Shown here: piece after piece, positions 1 to 9,497 of the stretch
Layout: each line of letters begins with the position of its first letter
Position numbering within the stretch: position 1 is the first letter of the stretch
Source of the DNA: JAGSPQ01 sp038206395
Lineage (GTDB): Bacteria > Myxococcota > Myxococcia > Myxococcales > Myxococcaceae
Direction: 5' to 3'
NCBI GenBank assembly: GCA_038206395.1
Contig: JBBRAX010000001.1
Location: forward strand, 186,001 to 250,000
DNA length: 64,000 nucleotides
Translations under genes and position numbers: made by a program
The notes under the pieces: generated by a model
What the model was told of the DNA's origin: nothing
The model's input: the letters and a program-made list of their open reading frames with translations, nothing else
Databases searched by the model: none

Positions 1-2783
1 ACGGCGACGACGGCGAGCACGGCGTCCGAGCGAAGCAGACCAGCGTTGTCGCTGGTGATCAGCGGCGCGGTGAGCGCGGCAACGGCCGGCTGCAGCGAGA
101 GCTCGGTGCCGCTGCCGTTGGTGCCGAGGTTCACCTTCGCCTTGAACTTGTTCTCGACGTCGACCGTCGTCGGGCGAAGGACCTTCGGGTTGCTCGCATC
201 GCCGAGGATCCGGCCCTGCTCACCGCCCGAGTCCATGTCGGTGCTGGTGACCGCGATCTGGTAGTCGACCTGCGCCGACGTCGCGTACTTGATGAAGGAC
301 GAGAAGTTCACCGACAGCGCCACCTGCTTGTCGAACATCGAGCACGAATTGTCGATCACGATCAGGATGTCGGCCTTCGGTTTGCTGTCCTGCTTGAAGG
401 TGTCGGTGTTCAGACCCATCGTGTCGCCCGCGCCGGCCAGCGTGATGATGTAGTCGACCGCCGAACCGTTCTGCATCACCTTGATCAGGAAGGCACCGTT
501 GTCCGTGCCAAAGTTGATCGGGTGGTACTTCATGCTGAAGGTGACGGGAGCCGCGCCAGGCGACAGCACGGTGTTCGGCGAGATGCCGGCCGTGTTGACC
601 GCGATGAACTCGGGGCAAGGCGAGGTGCCTGGGCAGTTCGCGCCGCCGGCAGGCTCACCCGCGGGCGAGACCATGCTGTAGCTGGTGATCGTCACCGCTG
701 AGGTGCAGGTGTTGTAGATGGTGAAGGTGCGGGTCGCGCTGCTGCAGTCCTTCTGCACGGTGCCGAAGTTGAGGTCGTCCGGCGTGATGGTGAGGCAGCT
801 GGCCGCGATCGCCGCGTTCAGCGCCACGACGCCTTCCGGCTTGGTCGGGTTGCTGATGCTGAAGGAAACCGAGCCCGTCGCCGCGGTGACCGCGGTCGGC
901 ACGGTGCCCTGCGGCCACGCACGAACGGCAACCGAGAGAACCTGGCCCGGCTGCAGCTCCTTGTCGAACAGCGCGCCAGCGGGCAGCGAGAAGATGATGT
1001 TCGTCGGTGCCTTGAGATCGAGGTTCGAGATGAGGCAGAGGTCGCCCGCGTTCTGACCCTTGTTGCGGATGGTGAAGGTCAGGTCTTTGTAGTCGGGCGG
1101 CGTGACGAGGCCGAAGTTCAGGTTCAGCGGCGAGACCTCGTAGTCGCAAGGCGGGAGGACGATCGACTCGGCGTTGATCGTGACGGTGAACTTGGGCTCG
1201 TCGGGGTCGTTCGAGAAGATGTCGACTTCCCACACCTTCGTGCCGGTGCCGGTCGGGGTGATGCGCACGGGGACGTCGAGCAGCGCCTTCACGCCCGAGG
1301 CCTCGAGGCCGATCGCCTGATCATACGAGCCGATGCTCGGCAGGTTGGTGCACATGCCGTTCGCCAGCACTTCCCCGACGCAGAGCTCGCCGACGGTGGC
1401 GGTGTTGCCGGTGACGCCGGCCTTCACGCGCACTTCCCAGAAGACCGTGCCGGTGCCCATCGCGCCGAGGTGCAGGTTCGCCTTCGGATCCGGCGGGGTC
1501 GGCTTGGTGCCGACGTTCTGCACGGTCATCTTGCGGTTCACGTAGCTGTTGGCGCCCGCGAAGTACGCGACGCGGCCGAAGTTCAGGTTGGCCGGCTTCA
1601 AGTCGATGTCAGGACCACCGCCGTAGCCTTTGAGCTGCTCAATGCCGGCGGGCTGCTTGATGAGGGAGGTGGTGAAGTCGAGCCGCGCGTTGCGGGGCCC
1701 GAGCAGTGTGGGCTTGAAGGTGACGGTGACCTTGACGGTGCCGGGCATGAGCGCGCTGTTGGCGTCGCGGGTGGCCGCGGGAACTTCGACCGGGCCCGCG
1801 CTGGCAAGCTTGTAGTCGCCGGTGCTGGGGACGAGGTTGTTGAGGGTGACGGGCTTGAGGCCCAGGTTGCTGAAGGTGACGTCGCCGGTGACCGCGAGGC
1901 CCGGGGTGACGTAGCCGAGGTCGAGCGGGTTCGGGGCCCAGGTCAGCACGGCGTCGACGCCGGTGCCGATGAGCTTGACGACCTTGTCGGGGCAGCCATC
2001 GAGGCGGCGCATCGTGACGCGGGCCAGGTAGTCCTTCACTTCAGTGGGCGCGAAGGTCAGCGTCACCGTCTTCTCCTGGCCGGCCTTCAGGCTGACGTCA
2101 CCGGTGGGCGAGTCGGGGCTGAACTTGAAAGCCATGTCGTCGCCAGAGTTGCTGGTGACGGCGCCGATGAAGGCGACGGCGTCGATCGGGCGGGTGTTCT
2201 TGATCTTGGTGGCGATGTCGAAGGTGTCGCCCTTCGAGACTGCGCCGAAGTCGAGGGTGGTGGGCAGCTCGCACTCACCAGAGACCGAGGTAGCCTTGAT
2301 GGTGATGGTGCCGGTCTCTGCGCCGAGGGCGGTGTTGCTCGCGCGCAGCAGCAGCTTGACCTCGTGGGGCACGGTGAGTGCCGTGTCGGTAGGAGAGTCG
2401 AAGGTCACCACGTACTCGGCCACTTCGCCGGCGCCGAGCTCGCGCGTCTCGAACGCGATGTCGAACACGACCGGGGCCGGGTCACCGACGCCGCCGATCT
2501 TGGTGTTGTCTGCGCCGGCCGTCTTCTCGAGGGTCTCGAGGAAGAGCGCACCTGCACCGTTGTTCTTCACGATGAGCTTGAGGGTTGCCTTCTTGCCCAT
2601 CGGCACCTGGCCGAAGTCGTAGGTGGCGTCCGTACCGGACATCGTCGAACCGCCGACGTCGTACTGAATCGAGATCTCGCCGTTCTTGACCGCCGGCTGC
2701 TGGCCGCCGCAACGGCACCCGCTGACCACCAGTGAAAATGCAGCAAGCAACAACGCAGGGCGCAGCATGGACGGCTGGAGCAT
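1..2783 (-). CDS. Choice-of-anchor D / VWA-like lipoprotein, partial (C-terminus outside window)
   Basis: About 927 codons are inside the window and the 3' end is cut by the left edge. The start is ATG at 2783, with AGAGGA six bases upstream; a second in-frame ATG lies at 2768. The N-terminus is a lipoprotein signal with a VVSGC lipobox, so the product is probably lipidated and exported. The body is a series of immunoglobulin-like ASH/HYDIN repeats, each centred on phrases such as LDFGAV, LNFGRV and LNFGTV. Around residue 812 comes DILIVIDNSCSM, a von Willebrand A MIDAS-type DxSxS-like site. Residue by residue it resembles the next gene (2966-6235), so it is a tandem paralogue. Surface anchoring or an adhesion-like role is inferred from the folds; no substrate can be named. 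Confidence 0.85.
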   Translation of the reverse strand, partial: MLQPSMLRPALLLAAFSLVVSGCRCGGQQPAVKNGEISIQYDVGGSTMSGTDATYDFGQVPMGKKATLKLIVKNNGAGALFLETLEKTAGADNTKIGGVGDPAPVVFDIAFETRELGAGEVAEYVVTFDSPTDTALTVPHEVKLLLRASNTALGAETGTITIKATSVSGECELPTTLDFGAVSKGDTFDIATKIKNTRPIDAVAFIGAVTSNSGDDMAFKFSPDSPTGDVSLKAGQEKTVTLTFAPTEVKDYLARVTMRRLDGCPDKVVKLIGTGVDAVLTWAPNPLDLGYVTPGLAVTGDVTFSNLGLKPVTLNNLVPSTGDYKLASAGPVEVPAATRDANSALMPGTVKVTVTFKPTLLGPRNARLDFTTSLIKQPAGIEQLKGYGGGPDIDLKPANLNFGRVAYFAGANSYVNRKMTVQNVGTKPTPPDPKANLHLGAMGTGTVFWEVRVKAGVTGNTATVGELCVGEVLANGMCTNLPSIGSYDQAIGLEASGVKALLDVPVRITPTGTGTKVWEVDIFSNDPDEPKFTVTINAESIVLPPCDYEVSPLNLNFGLVTPPDYKDLTFTIRNKGQNAGDLCLISNLDLKAPTNIIFSLPAGALFDKELQPGQVLSVAVRAWPQGTVPTAVTAATGSVSFSISNPTKPEGVVALNAAIAASCLTITPDDLNFGTVQKDCSSATRTFTIYNTCTSAVTITSYSMVSPAGEPAGGANCPGTSPCPEFIAVNTAGISPNTVLSPGAAPVTFSMKYHPINFGTDNGAFLIKVMQNGSAVDYIITLAGAGDTMGLNTDTFKQDSKPKADILIVIDNSCSMFDKQVALSVNFSSFIKYATSAQVDYQIAVTSTDMDSGGEQGRILGDASNPKVLRPTTVDVENKFKAKVNLGTNGSGTELSLQPAVAALTAPLITSDNAGLLRSDAVLAVVA

Positions 2784-2965
2784 GGGGGGTCCTCTTACTC
2801 GGGTGCCCGTCGGCTGGCGGGCGGTCAAAAGCTTTGAAAAGTGGGGCAATGTGCCTAACCCAGCGATTCTGGTCAAGCACCTACCCCTGCGCACGGCATC
2901 CTACACTTCAGGTACTTGTCGCACTGACCTGCTCGAGAGTTGCGGATGTCAACCCGCATTCCTTT

Positions 2966-5900
2966 CTACGGGAGGCAGGCAACGAAGTAGGTGAGGGTCA
3001 ACGTCTTGCCGGGTTCGGGCACGAAGAGGGGCTCGAAATTCACCGAATTGTTGATCGGGTCGTAGTGCCAGATCAGTGAGCCCAGCACATCGACCTCGTC
3101 CAGCTGCTGGCCGTCGAGCTTGACGACGATCGTCTTCCCGCCCGACAGGTCAGGCGACGCGTTGAGAAAGAAGTTGGTGCGGTAGCCGAAGGCGTTCTTG
3201 CCGATCTGCTCGAGCGACTTGCTCCAGTCGGGGGTGCAAATCTCTTCCTTCACGCCGGCGGTGGCGCCGACGGCGAGCTGAAGGCGGCCTCCCCCACCCG
3301 GCCCGTCGTACGAGCAGCCGGGGGGCTCGGAAGGCAGGTACGGGCCAACGGCGTTGAAGCTGAACATCGTCGCTCGCTGCACACCTTTGACGCTGAGCAG
3401 CTGGTTCACGTAGTAGCTGACGGGCTGGGGCGACTGATCGTCAGCGTCGGTGATCGCGACCACGGCCAGCACCGCATCGGCGCGAAGCAGGCCCGCGTTG
3501 TCGGAAGTGATGAGCGGCGCCGTGAGCGCTGCGACCGCGGGAAGCAGATCCTGCTCGGCGCCGCTGCCCAGCGTGCCCAGCGAGACCTTCTGCTTGAACT
3601 TGAGCTCGACGTCGGGCGTCGTGGGCTTAAGCACCTTCGGGTTGTTGGCGTCGCCGACGATGCGGCCGCCTTCGACCACCATGTCCGTGGTGGTGACGGC
3701 GATCTGGTAGTCGACCTGCGCGGTGTTCGCGTACTTGATGAAGCTCGCGAAGTTCACCGACAGCGCCTGCTGCTTGTCGGACATCGAGCAGCTGTTGTCG
3801 ATTACGAGCAGGATGTCGGCCTTTGGCTTGGTGTCCTGGGTGAAGGTGTCGGTGTTGAGGCCCTGGGTGTCGCCGGTGCCCGTGAGCGTGACGAGGTAGT
3901 CGACGACCTGCGCGTTCTGGGTCACCTTGATCAGGAAGACGCCGTAGTCGGTGCCGAGGTTCAACGGGCGGTACTTGAGGCTGAAGGTGACGGGCGTCGC
4001 GCCGGGCTGCACCATCGTCATCGGCGCGATGCCGCTGGTGTCGACGGGGATGAACTCGGGGCACGCGGTGGCGCCTGGGCAGTTGGTCGAGCCGCCAGGT
4101 TCACCCGCAGGGGCGACCATCGCGAAGCTCTCGATCTTCACCGCGTTCGGGCAGGTGTTGTAGACGGTGAAAGATCGCGTCGCGCTGTTGCAGTCTTTCT
4201 TCACCGTGCCGAAGTTGAGGTCGTCGGGCGAGATGGTGAGGCAGCTGGTGCCGATGGTCGCGCTCAATGCCACGAGCCCCTCGGGTTTGGCCGGGTTGCT
4301 GATGCTGAAGGCGACGGTGCCCATCACGTTGGTGAGCGTCGCGGGTACGACCCCCTGCGGCCAGCCGCGGACGATGACGGTGCGGGTCGCGCCTGGCTGA
4401 AGCTCTTCGTCGAACACGGCCCCCTGCGGCAGCGAGAAGATGGGGTCGCTGCCGATCTTGAGGTCGAGGCTCGAGATCAGACAGAGATCGCCGGGCAGCT
4501 GGCCGCGGTTGCGGATCTGGAAAGACAGATCTTTGTAGTCGGGCGGCGTGACGAGGCCGAAGCTCAGCGTCGTCGGGGTGATCTCGTAGTCGCAGGGCGG
4601 CAGCACGATCGACGTCGCGCGAATGGTGACGATGAAGTCGGGCTCGTCGGCATCGTCGGAATGGATCACGACCTCCCATTCCTTCAGGCCGCCGTTGACG
4701 CTGTCGGCAGGCGTGACGCGCACGGGCACCTCGAGCAGCGCCTTCAGGCCCGCCGCCTCGATGCCGACCAGCGGGTCGTACGCGCCAGACGTCGGCTTGT
4801 TGGTGCAGGTGGTGCCCAAAAGCTCGCCGACACAGATCTCGGCAAGGGTCGCGGTGTTGCCCGCCACGTTCGGCTTCACCCGTACGTCCCAGTAGACGAG
4901 GCCGTTGCCGTTGGCGCCGAGGTGGAGGTTGGCCTTCGCGTCGGGCGGCGTCGGCCGGGTGCCGACGTTCTGGATGACGAGCTTTCGGGTGACGTACGCT
5001 GCGGGGCTCGCGCCAGCGAAGTACGCGACGCGGCCGAAGTTGAGCAGCGGCGGCTTCACGTCGATGTCGGGGCCGCCGCCGTAGCCCTTGAGCAGCTGGA
5101 TTCCCGACGCCTGCTTCGGCAAGTCGGTGTCGAAGTCGAGGCGGCCGGGGCGCGGGCCGAGCAGCGTGGGCTTGAAGGCGACCTTCAGCTTCGTCGAGCT
5201 GGCGACGAGCGCGCCCATGGCGTCGCGCACGCCTGCCTTCACCACCACGGGCGCGGGGGTGAGGACCTTGAAGTCGGCCTTGTCGGTGCGCAGGTTGGTG
5301 AGGGTGACGTCCTTCAGCCCCAAGTTGCTGAAAGTCATCTCGGCTGTCGTCTGCTGCAACGGAGCGACGTACCCGAGGTCGAGCGGGTTCGGCGCCCAGG
5401 TGAGCACGGTGTCGACGCCGGTGCCGATCAGCTTGATCGTCTTCTCGGGGCAGCCGTCGAGGCGGCGCATGGTGACGCGCGCGACGTACTCCTTCACCTC
5501 GGTCGGGCCGAAGACGAGGGTCACGACTTTTTCCTGCGCGACCTTCAGGCCGACCTCGCCCTTCGGAGATTCGGGGGTGAAGATGAAGACCTTGTCGTCG
5601 CCTGAGTTGCTGGTGACGTCGCCGACGAAAGCGAAGCCGTCGGTGGGCCGCGTGTTCTTGAGCTTCACCGACAGCGGGTAGTTGTCGCCTCGCGCGACGG
5701 CGCCGAAGTCGAGGGTATCGGGCAGCTCGCACTCGCCCGACACGCTGACGCCCTTCAAGACGATGGTCGCGGACTCTTTGCCGAGCTCGGTGTTGCTGGC
5801 GCGGAGGGTCAGCGTCGCTTCGTGCGGCACGCTGTTCTGCGCGGGGTCGGTGGGCGAGTCGAAGTCGAGGTCGAGCTGTGCGGTCTCGCCGGGGCCGATC

Positions 5901-6235
5901 TCGCGGGGCGCGAAGCCGACGATGAAGACGGGGTTCAAGGCGCTGGCGTCGCCGATCTTCACCGCTTCGCCGCTGGCCTTCGTGAGGGTGTCGAGGAAGA
6001 GCGCGCCGCCCCCTGCGTTGCGAATCTCGATCTTCGACGACACCTTCCTGCCCATCGGCACCTGGCCGAAGTCGTAGGTGCCGGTGTTCGAACTGGTCAT
6101 CGACACGCCGTCGACGGAGTAGACGATGGCGATCTCGCCCGGCTTGTTCTCGACCGTCGTGGGCACACAGCGACAGCCGGGCACGACGAGCAGCGCAGAG
6201 CAGACCAGCAGTAGCCAGGAGGAAGCGCGCAGCAT
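2966..6235 (-). CDS. Choice-of-anchor D / VWA-like lipoprotein (1089 aa)
   Basis: The chosen start, ATG at 6235, is preceded by GAGG and followed by a clear lipoprotein signal, MLRASSWLLL then LLVVPGC. The open frame extends about 1.1 kb further upstream, but that part reads antisense to the MutS-like gene and is not credible. After the signal come several ASH-type beta-sandwich repeats with the recurring LxFGxV core. Near residue 811 is DILLVIDNSCSM, the first half of a VWA metal-ion site, and the protein ends in a Cys-containing tail (FVACLP). It lies 182 bp upstream of its paralogue on the same strand and diverges from the MutS-like gene across about 93 bp. Likely an outer-membrane or periplasmic lipoprotein of unknown ligand. 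Confidence 0.88.
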   Translation of the reverse strand: MLRASSWLLLVCSALLVVPGCRCVPTTVENKPGEIAIVYSVDGVSMTSSNTGTYDFGQVPMGRKVSSKIEIRNAGGGALFLDTLTKASGEAVKIGDASALNPVFIVGFAPREIGPGETAQLDLDFDSPTDPAQNSVPHEATLTLRASNTELGKESATIVLKGVSVSGECELPDTLDFGAVARGDNYPLSVKLKNTRPTDGFAFVGDVTSNSGDDKVFIFTPESPKGEVGLKVAQEKVVTLVFGPTEVKEYVARVTMRRLDGCPEKTIKLIGTGVDTVLTWAPNPLDLGYVAPLQQTTAEMTFSNLGLKDVTLTNLRTDKADFKVLTPAPVVVKAGVRDAMGALVASSTKLKVAFKPTLLGPRPGRLDFDTDLPKQASGIQLLKGYGGGPDIDVKPPLLNFGRVAYFAGASPAAYVTRKLVIQNVGTRPTPPDAKANLHLGANGNGLVYWDVRVKPNVAGNTATLAEICVGELLGTTCTNKPTSGAYDPLVGIEAAGLKALLEVPVRVTPADSVNGGLKEWEVVIHSDDADEPDFIVTIRATSIVLPPCDYEITPTTLSFGLVTPPDYKDLSFQIRNRGQLPGDLCLISSLDLKIGSDPIFSLPQGAVFDEELQPGATRTVIVRGWPQGVVPATLTNVMGTVAFSISNPAKPEGLVALSATIGTSCLTISPDDLNFGTVKKDCNSATRSFTVYNTCPNAVKIESFAMVAPAGEPGGSTNCPGATACPEFIPVDTSGIAPMTMVQPGATPVTFSLKYRPLNLGTDYGVFLIKVTQNAQVVDYLVTLTGTGDTQGLNTDTFTQDTKPKADILLVIDNSCSMSDKQQALSVNFASFIKYANTAQVDYQIAVTTTDMVVEGGRIVGDANNPKVLKPTTPDVELKFKQKVSLGTLGSGAEQDLLPAVAALTAPLITSDNAGLLRADAVLAVVAITDADDQSPQPVSYYVNQLLSVKGVQRATMFSFNAVGPYLPSEPPGCSYDGPGGGGRLQLAVGATAGVKEEICTPDWSKSLEQIGKNAFGYRTNFFLNASPDLSGGKTIVVKLDGQQLDEVDVLGSLIWHYDPINNSVNFEPLFVPEPGKTLTLTYFVACLP

Positions 6236-6328
6236 CGTGATGACCTCGTGAAACGAAAGGGACTGCCGGCCGGTGCTTTGTGTTGATTCGATCTGCGGGG
6301 CGTTGTCAAACCTCACCCCACGGTAAGC

Positions 6329-8134
6329 TTGAGCACTCCAGAGACCACGTACGCCGAAAGAAGCACGGCCGCGAAGGCGAGCTTGAAGCTGCTCGACGCG
6401 AAGGGCTTCAAGCTCGCGAACGCCCGGCTGTTCACTTTTCTGTTGGCGGCGGGGCTCGCGATCGCCACCGTGTTCGGGAAGCTGCCGGGCTGGGGTTTTC
6501 TGGCGGCGATCGTTTCGATGGCGATCTACGCAGTGCTGGCGGTGCGGCACGCGAAGGTGATTCGCGAAGAGCGCACGTCGAAGACGGTGCTGCTGCTGAA
6601 CGAGCGCGGGCTGCAGCGGCTGGCGGGGAAGTGGCGCGAGTTCCCGGCCCAGGGCGAGAAGTACCGCGTGGACGGGCACCTGTACGCGGGCGACCTCGAC
6701 GTGTTCGGGCACGGCTCGCTGTTCCAACGGCTCGACGAGACCAGCACCCAGGCGGGCGAGAAGCTGCTGGCGGGCTGGCTGTCGGCTCCGGCGAAGACCG
6801 CAGGCGAAGTGGAAGAGAGGCAGCGCGCGCTGAAGGAGCTCGCGCCGCTGATCGACTTCCGGCAGCGGCTGGTGAGTGAGACGCGGCAGGTGGTCGCCCA
6901 GAAGGCCGACCCGTCGCGCTTCATTCGCTGGGTCGAGAATGGGTCGTCGATCGCGTCGCTGAAGTGGGCGTTCGCGCTGGCGCACATTCTGCCTCTGGTG
7001 ACCTTCGGTTTGTGGGTCGGCGCCGAGCTGAAGCTGCTGCTGGACTGGGTGCCGTACGTCGGGCTCGGTTTGCAGATAGCGATCGTGGTGGTGACGTCGC
7101 CGAAGCTTGCCGAGATGTACGCGCAGCTGGCGATGGGCGAGCAGGGCTTCGTGCAGTTCGAGCACACGTTCGAGGCGATCGACGCCCAGGGCTTCACCGA
7201 CCCCTTGCTCGCGCGGCTCAAGGCGGGGCTCGCGACCGGGGGCCCGCCGGTGTCGCAGCGGCTGAAGAGGTTCGAACGGCTGCATGGCTTCGCGTCGCTG
7301 AAGACCGCGAAGGAAGTGCACTGGATCGTCAACGCCCTGCTGCTGTGGGATCTGCACTTTCTCTTCCGCATCGAGCGGTGGCGCAGCGAGCTCGGCACGG
7401 GCGTTCGCGGCTGGTTCGATTCGCTGGCCCAGCTAGAAGCGCTGTCTTCGCTGGCCACCTGGGCCTACGAGAACCCGGCCTATGCGTGGCCGGAAGTCGA
7501 CGAAGGCCCGGTGCACTTCGAGGCGAAACAGCTGGGCCACCCGTTGCTCGACAAGCCGGTGCGAAACGACGTGGCGCTGGAAGGCCCGGGCACGGCGCTG
7601 GTGATCACCGGCTCGAACATGTCGGGCAAGACGACGCTGATGCGGTCGATGGGGCTCAACACGGTGATCGCGTTGGCGGGCCTACCGGTCTGCGCGGACG
7701 CACTGAAGGTCAGCGTGGTGCAGGTGCTGACCAGCATGCGGGTGAAGGACTCGCTGGAGCGCGGCGTCTCGTATTTCTACGCCGAGGTACAGCGGATCAA
7801 GGCGGTGCTGGACGTGGCGAAGGCGAACCCGAAGCGGACGTTTTTTCTGCTGGACGAGCTGCTGATGGGGACCAACACCCGCGAACGTCAGATCGCCTCG
7901 CGAGAGCTGATGAAGATGCTGCTCTCGACCGGAGCCGCAGGCGCGCTGACGACGCACGACCTCTCGCTCACCGAGCTGCAGGCGTACCCGGGCGTGCGCG
8001 TGCGCAACGTGCACTTCCGTGATGAAGAGAAGAACGGGAACATGACCTTCGACTACGTGCTGCGCGAAGGCGTGGTCGAGACCACGAACGCGCTGGAAGT
8101 GCTGCGCCGCGCGGGCGTCGAGATCCCCCTGTAG
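6329..8134 (+). CDS. Membrane-associated MutS-family ATPase (601 aa)
   Basis: The C-terminal third is a MutS-type ABC ATPase. The Walker A is GSNMSGKTT at residues 428-436, followed by the Walker B-like FFLLDELLMGTN at about 505-516 and then a TTHDLSLTEL segment, as in MutS P-loop domains. The N-terminus lacks the mismatch-recognition domain. It has two hydrophobic segments at about residues 34-75 and another pair at about 212-255, so the protein is probably membrane bound. It belongs to the short MutS-related group whose role is not established, so no mismatch-repair role should be assumed. The start is taken as TTG at 6329, and the ribosome-binding site is weak. It converges on the CorC-like gene with a 3-bp gap. 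Confidence 0.85.
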   Translation: MSTPETTYAERSTAAKASLKLLDAKGFKLANARLFTFLLAAGLAIATVFGKLPGWGFLAAIVSMAIYAVLAVRHAKVIREERTSKTVLLLNERGLQRLAGKWREFPAQGEKYRVDGHLYAGDLDVFGHGSLFQRLDETSTQAGEKLLAGWLSAPAKTAGEVEERQRALKELAPLIDFRQRLVSETRQVVAQKADPSRFIRWVENGSSIASLKWAFALAHILPLVTFGLWVGAELKLLLDWVPYVGLGLQIAIVVVTSPKLAEMYAQLAMGEQGFVQFEHTFEAIDAQGFTDPLLARLKAGLATGGPPVSQRLKRFERLHGFASLKTAKEVHWIVNALLLWDLHFLFRIERWRSELGTGVRGWFDSLAQLEALSSLATWAYENPAYAWPEVDEGPVHFEAKQLGHPLLDKPVRNDVALEGPGTALVITGSNMSGKTTLMRSMGLNTVIALAGLPVCADALKVSVVQVLTSMRVKDSLERGVSYFYAEVQRIKAVLDVAKANPKRTFFLLDELLMGTNTRERQIASRELMKMLLSTGAAGALTTHDLSLTELQAYPGVRVRNVHFRDEEKNGNMTFDYVLREGVVETTNALEVLRRAGVEIPL

Positions 8135-8137
8135 CGG

Positions 8138-9493
8138 CTACCCGGACGGCCGGGGGCTCGGGGGCGTCAGCTCGGGCTGGATGCCGGCGGCCGACAGCTT
8201 GGGCTCGATGCGCACCAGCTGCACCCGGGGGCCGTCGATCTTCGCGACCGAGATCCGGTAGTCCTCGAGTACCCAGACGTCGCCGACGACGGGCACACGG
8301 CCAAGCTTCGCCATCAGGTAGCCAGCGATGGTGGTGATCTCGGTCTTGTCGACGTCGAACTCGACCTCGAGCGTGTCTTCGAGATCGTCGAGCTGCACGG
8401 TGCCGGGCAGCTCCAATCGTCCACCGGGCAGCGTGCGCATCGGTTCGACCTTGCGGCCCAGCTTGGCGATGTTCCCGACCAGCTCGGCGACGACGTCGCT
8501 GATGGTGACCATGCCCGAGGTGCCGCCGTGCTCGTCGACGACGATCGCGACCTGCTTGTGGCGGCGGCGGAACTCGGTCAGCAGCTGCTCGAGGGTGACG
8601 TTCTCGGGCACGAACAGCACCGGGCGCTGCACCTGCGAGATCGACTTGAGCTCGCCGCGCGAGAGAAGGAACAGCAGATCTTTGACGTTGACCAGCCCTT
8701 CGACGGTGTCGAGCCCGCCGCGGACGACGGGTAACCACGTGTGGCCCGCGCTTCGGGCGGCCTGCAGGTTGTCTTCCATCGACGCCTCGAGATCGAGGTA
8801 CTTCATCTGCGTGCGCGGCACGAGCACCTGGCGCGCCGTCTTCTCCATCATCGACAGCGCGCGCTCGAGCAGCTCGGCGCGCGAGCTGTCGATCGCTCCG
8901 GCCTGCACTGAGTTCGCAAAGATGAGGCGCAGCTCGTCTTCATGAAGGACCTCGTGCTCTTCCCCACCCTGCTTGAGCCCGAACAGCTGCAGCACGAGCC
9001 GGGTGCCGAAGTTGAGGACCCAGATGACGGGGAACCCGGCGACGTAGAAGACGCGCATCGGCCAGGCGAGCATGGTCGAGGTGCGTTCGGCGCTGCGAAT
9101 CGCGATCGTCTTCGGCACCTGCTCGCCGAGCACGATGTGAAGGAAGGTGATCGTGCCGAAGGTGAGCACCAGCGACACGGTCTTCGCGATCGCGTGGGCC
9201 TGCTCGCTGTCGGGAGTGATCCTGGCGAGGCCGGCCTCGATCAGATGGCCAAAGGCAGGCTCGCCGACCCAACCCAGCGCCAGCGACGCGAGGGTGATGC
9301 CGACCTGGCAGGCCGAGAGCCAGGCATCGAGCTTGTTGCGCATCGCCAGGGCCTGCGCGGCGCCGGGGCGCTTCTGTTCGACCAGCGCCTCGAGCTGTGT
9401 CGGGCGCACCTTGACGAGCGCGAACTCGACCGCCACGAAGAAGGCGTTGAGCAGGACGAGAACGAAAGCAAAGCCTAAGGCTGCGAATTGCAC
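8138..9493 (-). CDS. CNNM/HlyC-CorC family transporter (451 aa)
   Basis: The N-terminal DUF21 (CNNM) transmembrane region (residues 1-190) opens with a long hydrophobic helix rich in Phe, Val and Leu. It is followed by a pair of CBS domains (about 205-330, including VPRTQMKYLD and VVDEHGGTSG) and a C-terminal CorC_HlyC domain with AGYLMAKLGRVPVVGD. The family is linked to divalent-cation (Mg/Co) homeostasis and extrusion; the haemolysin name is historical. It starts 4 bp after the TPR gene (9498-10313) stops, so the two are probably one transcript and translationally coupled. Length is typical. Confidence 0.9.
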   Translation of the reverse strand: MQFAALGFAFVLVLLNAFFVAVEFALVKVRPTQLEALVEQKRPGAAQALAMRNKLDAWLSACQVGITLASLALGWVGEPAFGHLIEAGLARITPDSEQAHAIAKTVSLVLTFGTITFLHIVLGEQVPKTIAIRSAERTSTMLAWPMRVFYVAGFPVIWVLNFGTRLVLQLFGLKQGGEEHEVLHEDELRLIFANSVQAGAIDSSRAELLERALSMMEKTARQVLVPRTQMKYLDLEASMEDNLQAARSAGHTWLPVVRGGLDTVEGLVNVKDLLFLLSRGELKSISQVQRPVLFVPENVTLEQLLTEFRRRHKQVAIVVDEHGGTSGMVTISDVVAELVGNIAKLGRKVEPMRTLPGGRLELPGTVQLDDLEDTLEVEFDVDKTEITTIAGYLMAKLGRVPVVGDVWVLEDYRISVAKIDGPRVQLVRIEPKLSAAGIQPELTPPSPRPSG

Positions 9494-9497
9494 GGTC

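Noticed and set aside
1470..2735. 421-codon plus-strand frame in the first lipoprotein gene
   Set aside because: Its composition (Val, Arg, Gly, Asp) is that of a mirror frame of a GC-rich gene, and it has no signal or domain.
2784..2965. Possible gene in the spacer between the tandem lipoprotein genes
   Set aside because: No frame with a ribosome-binding site or family resemblance; it is the promoter region of the downstream copy.
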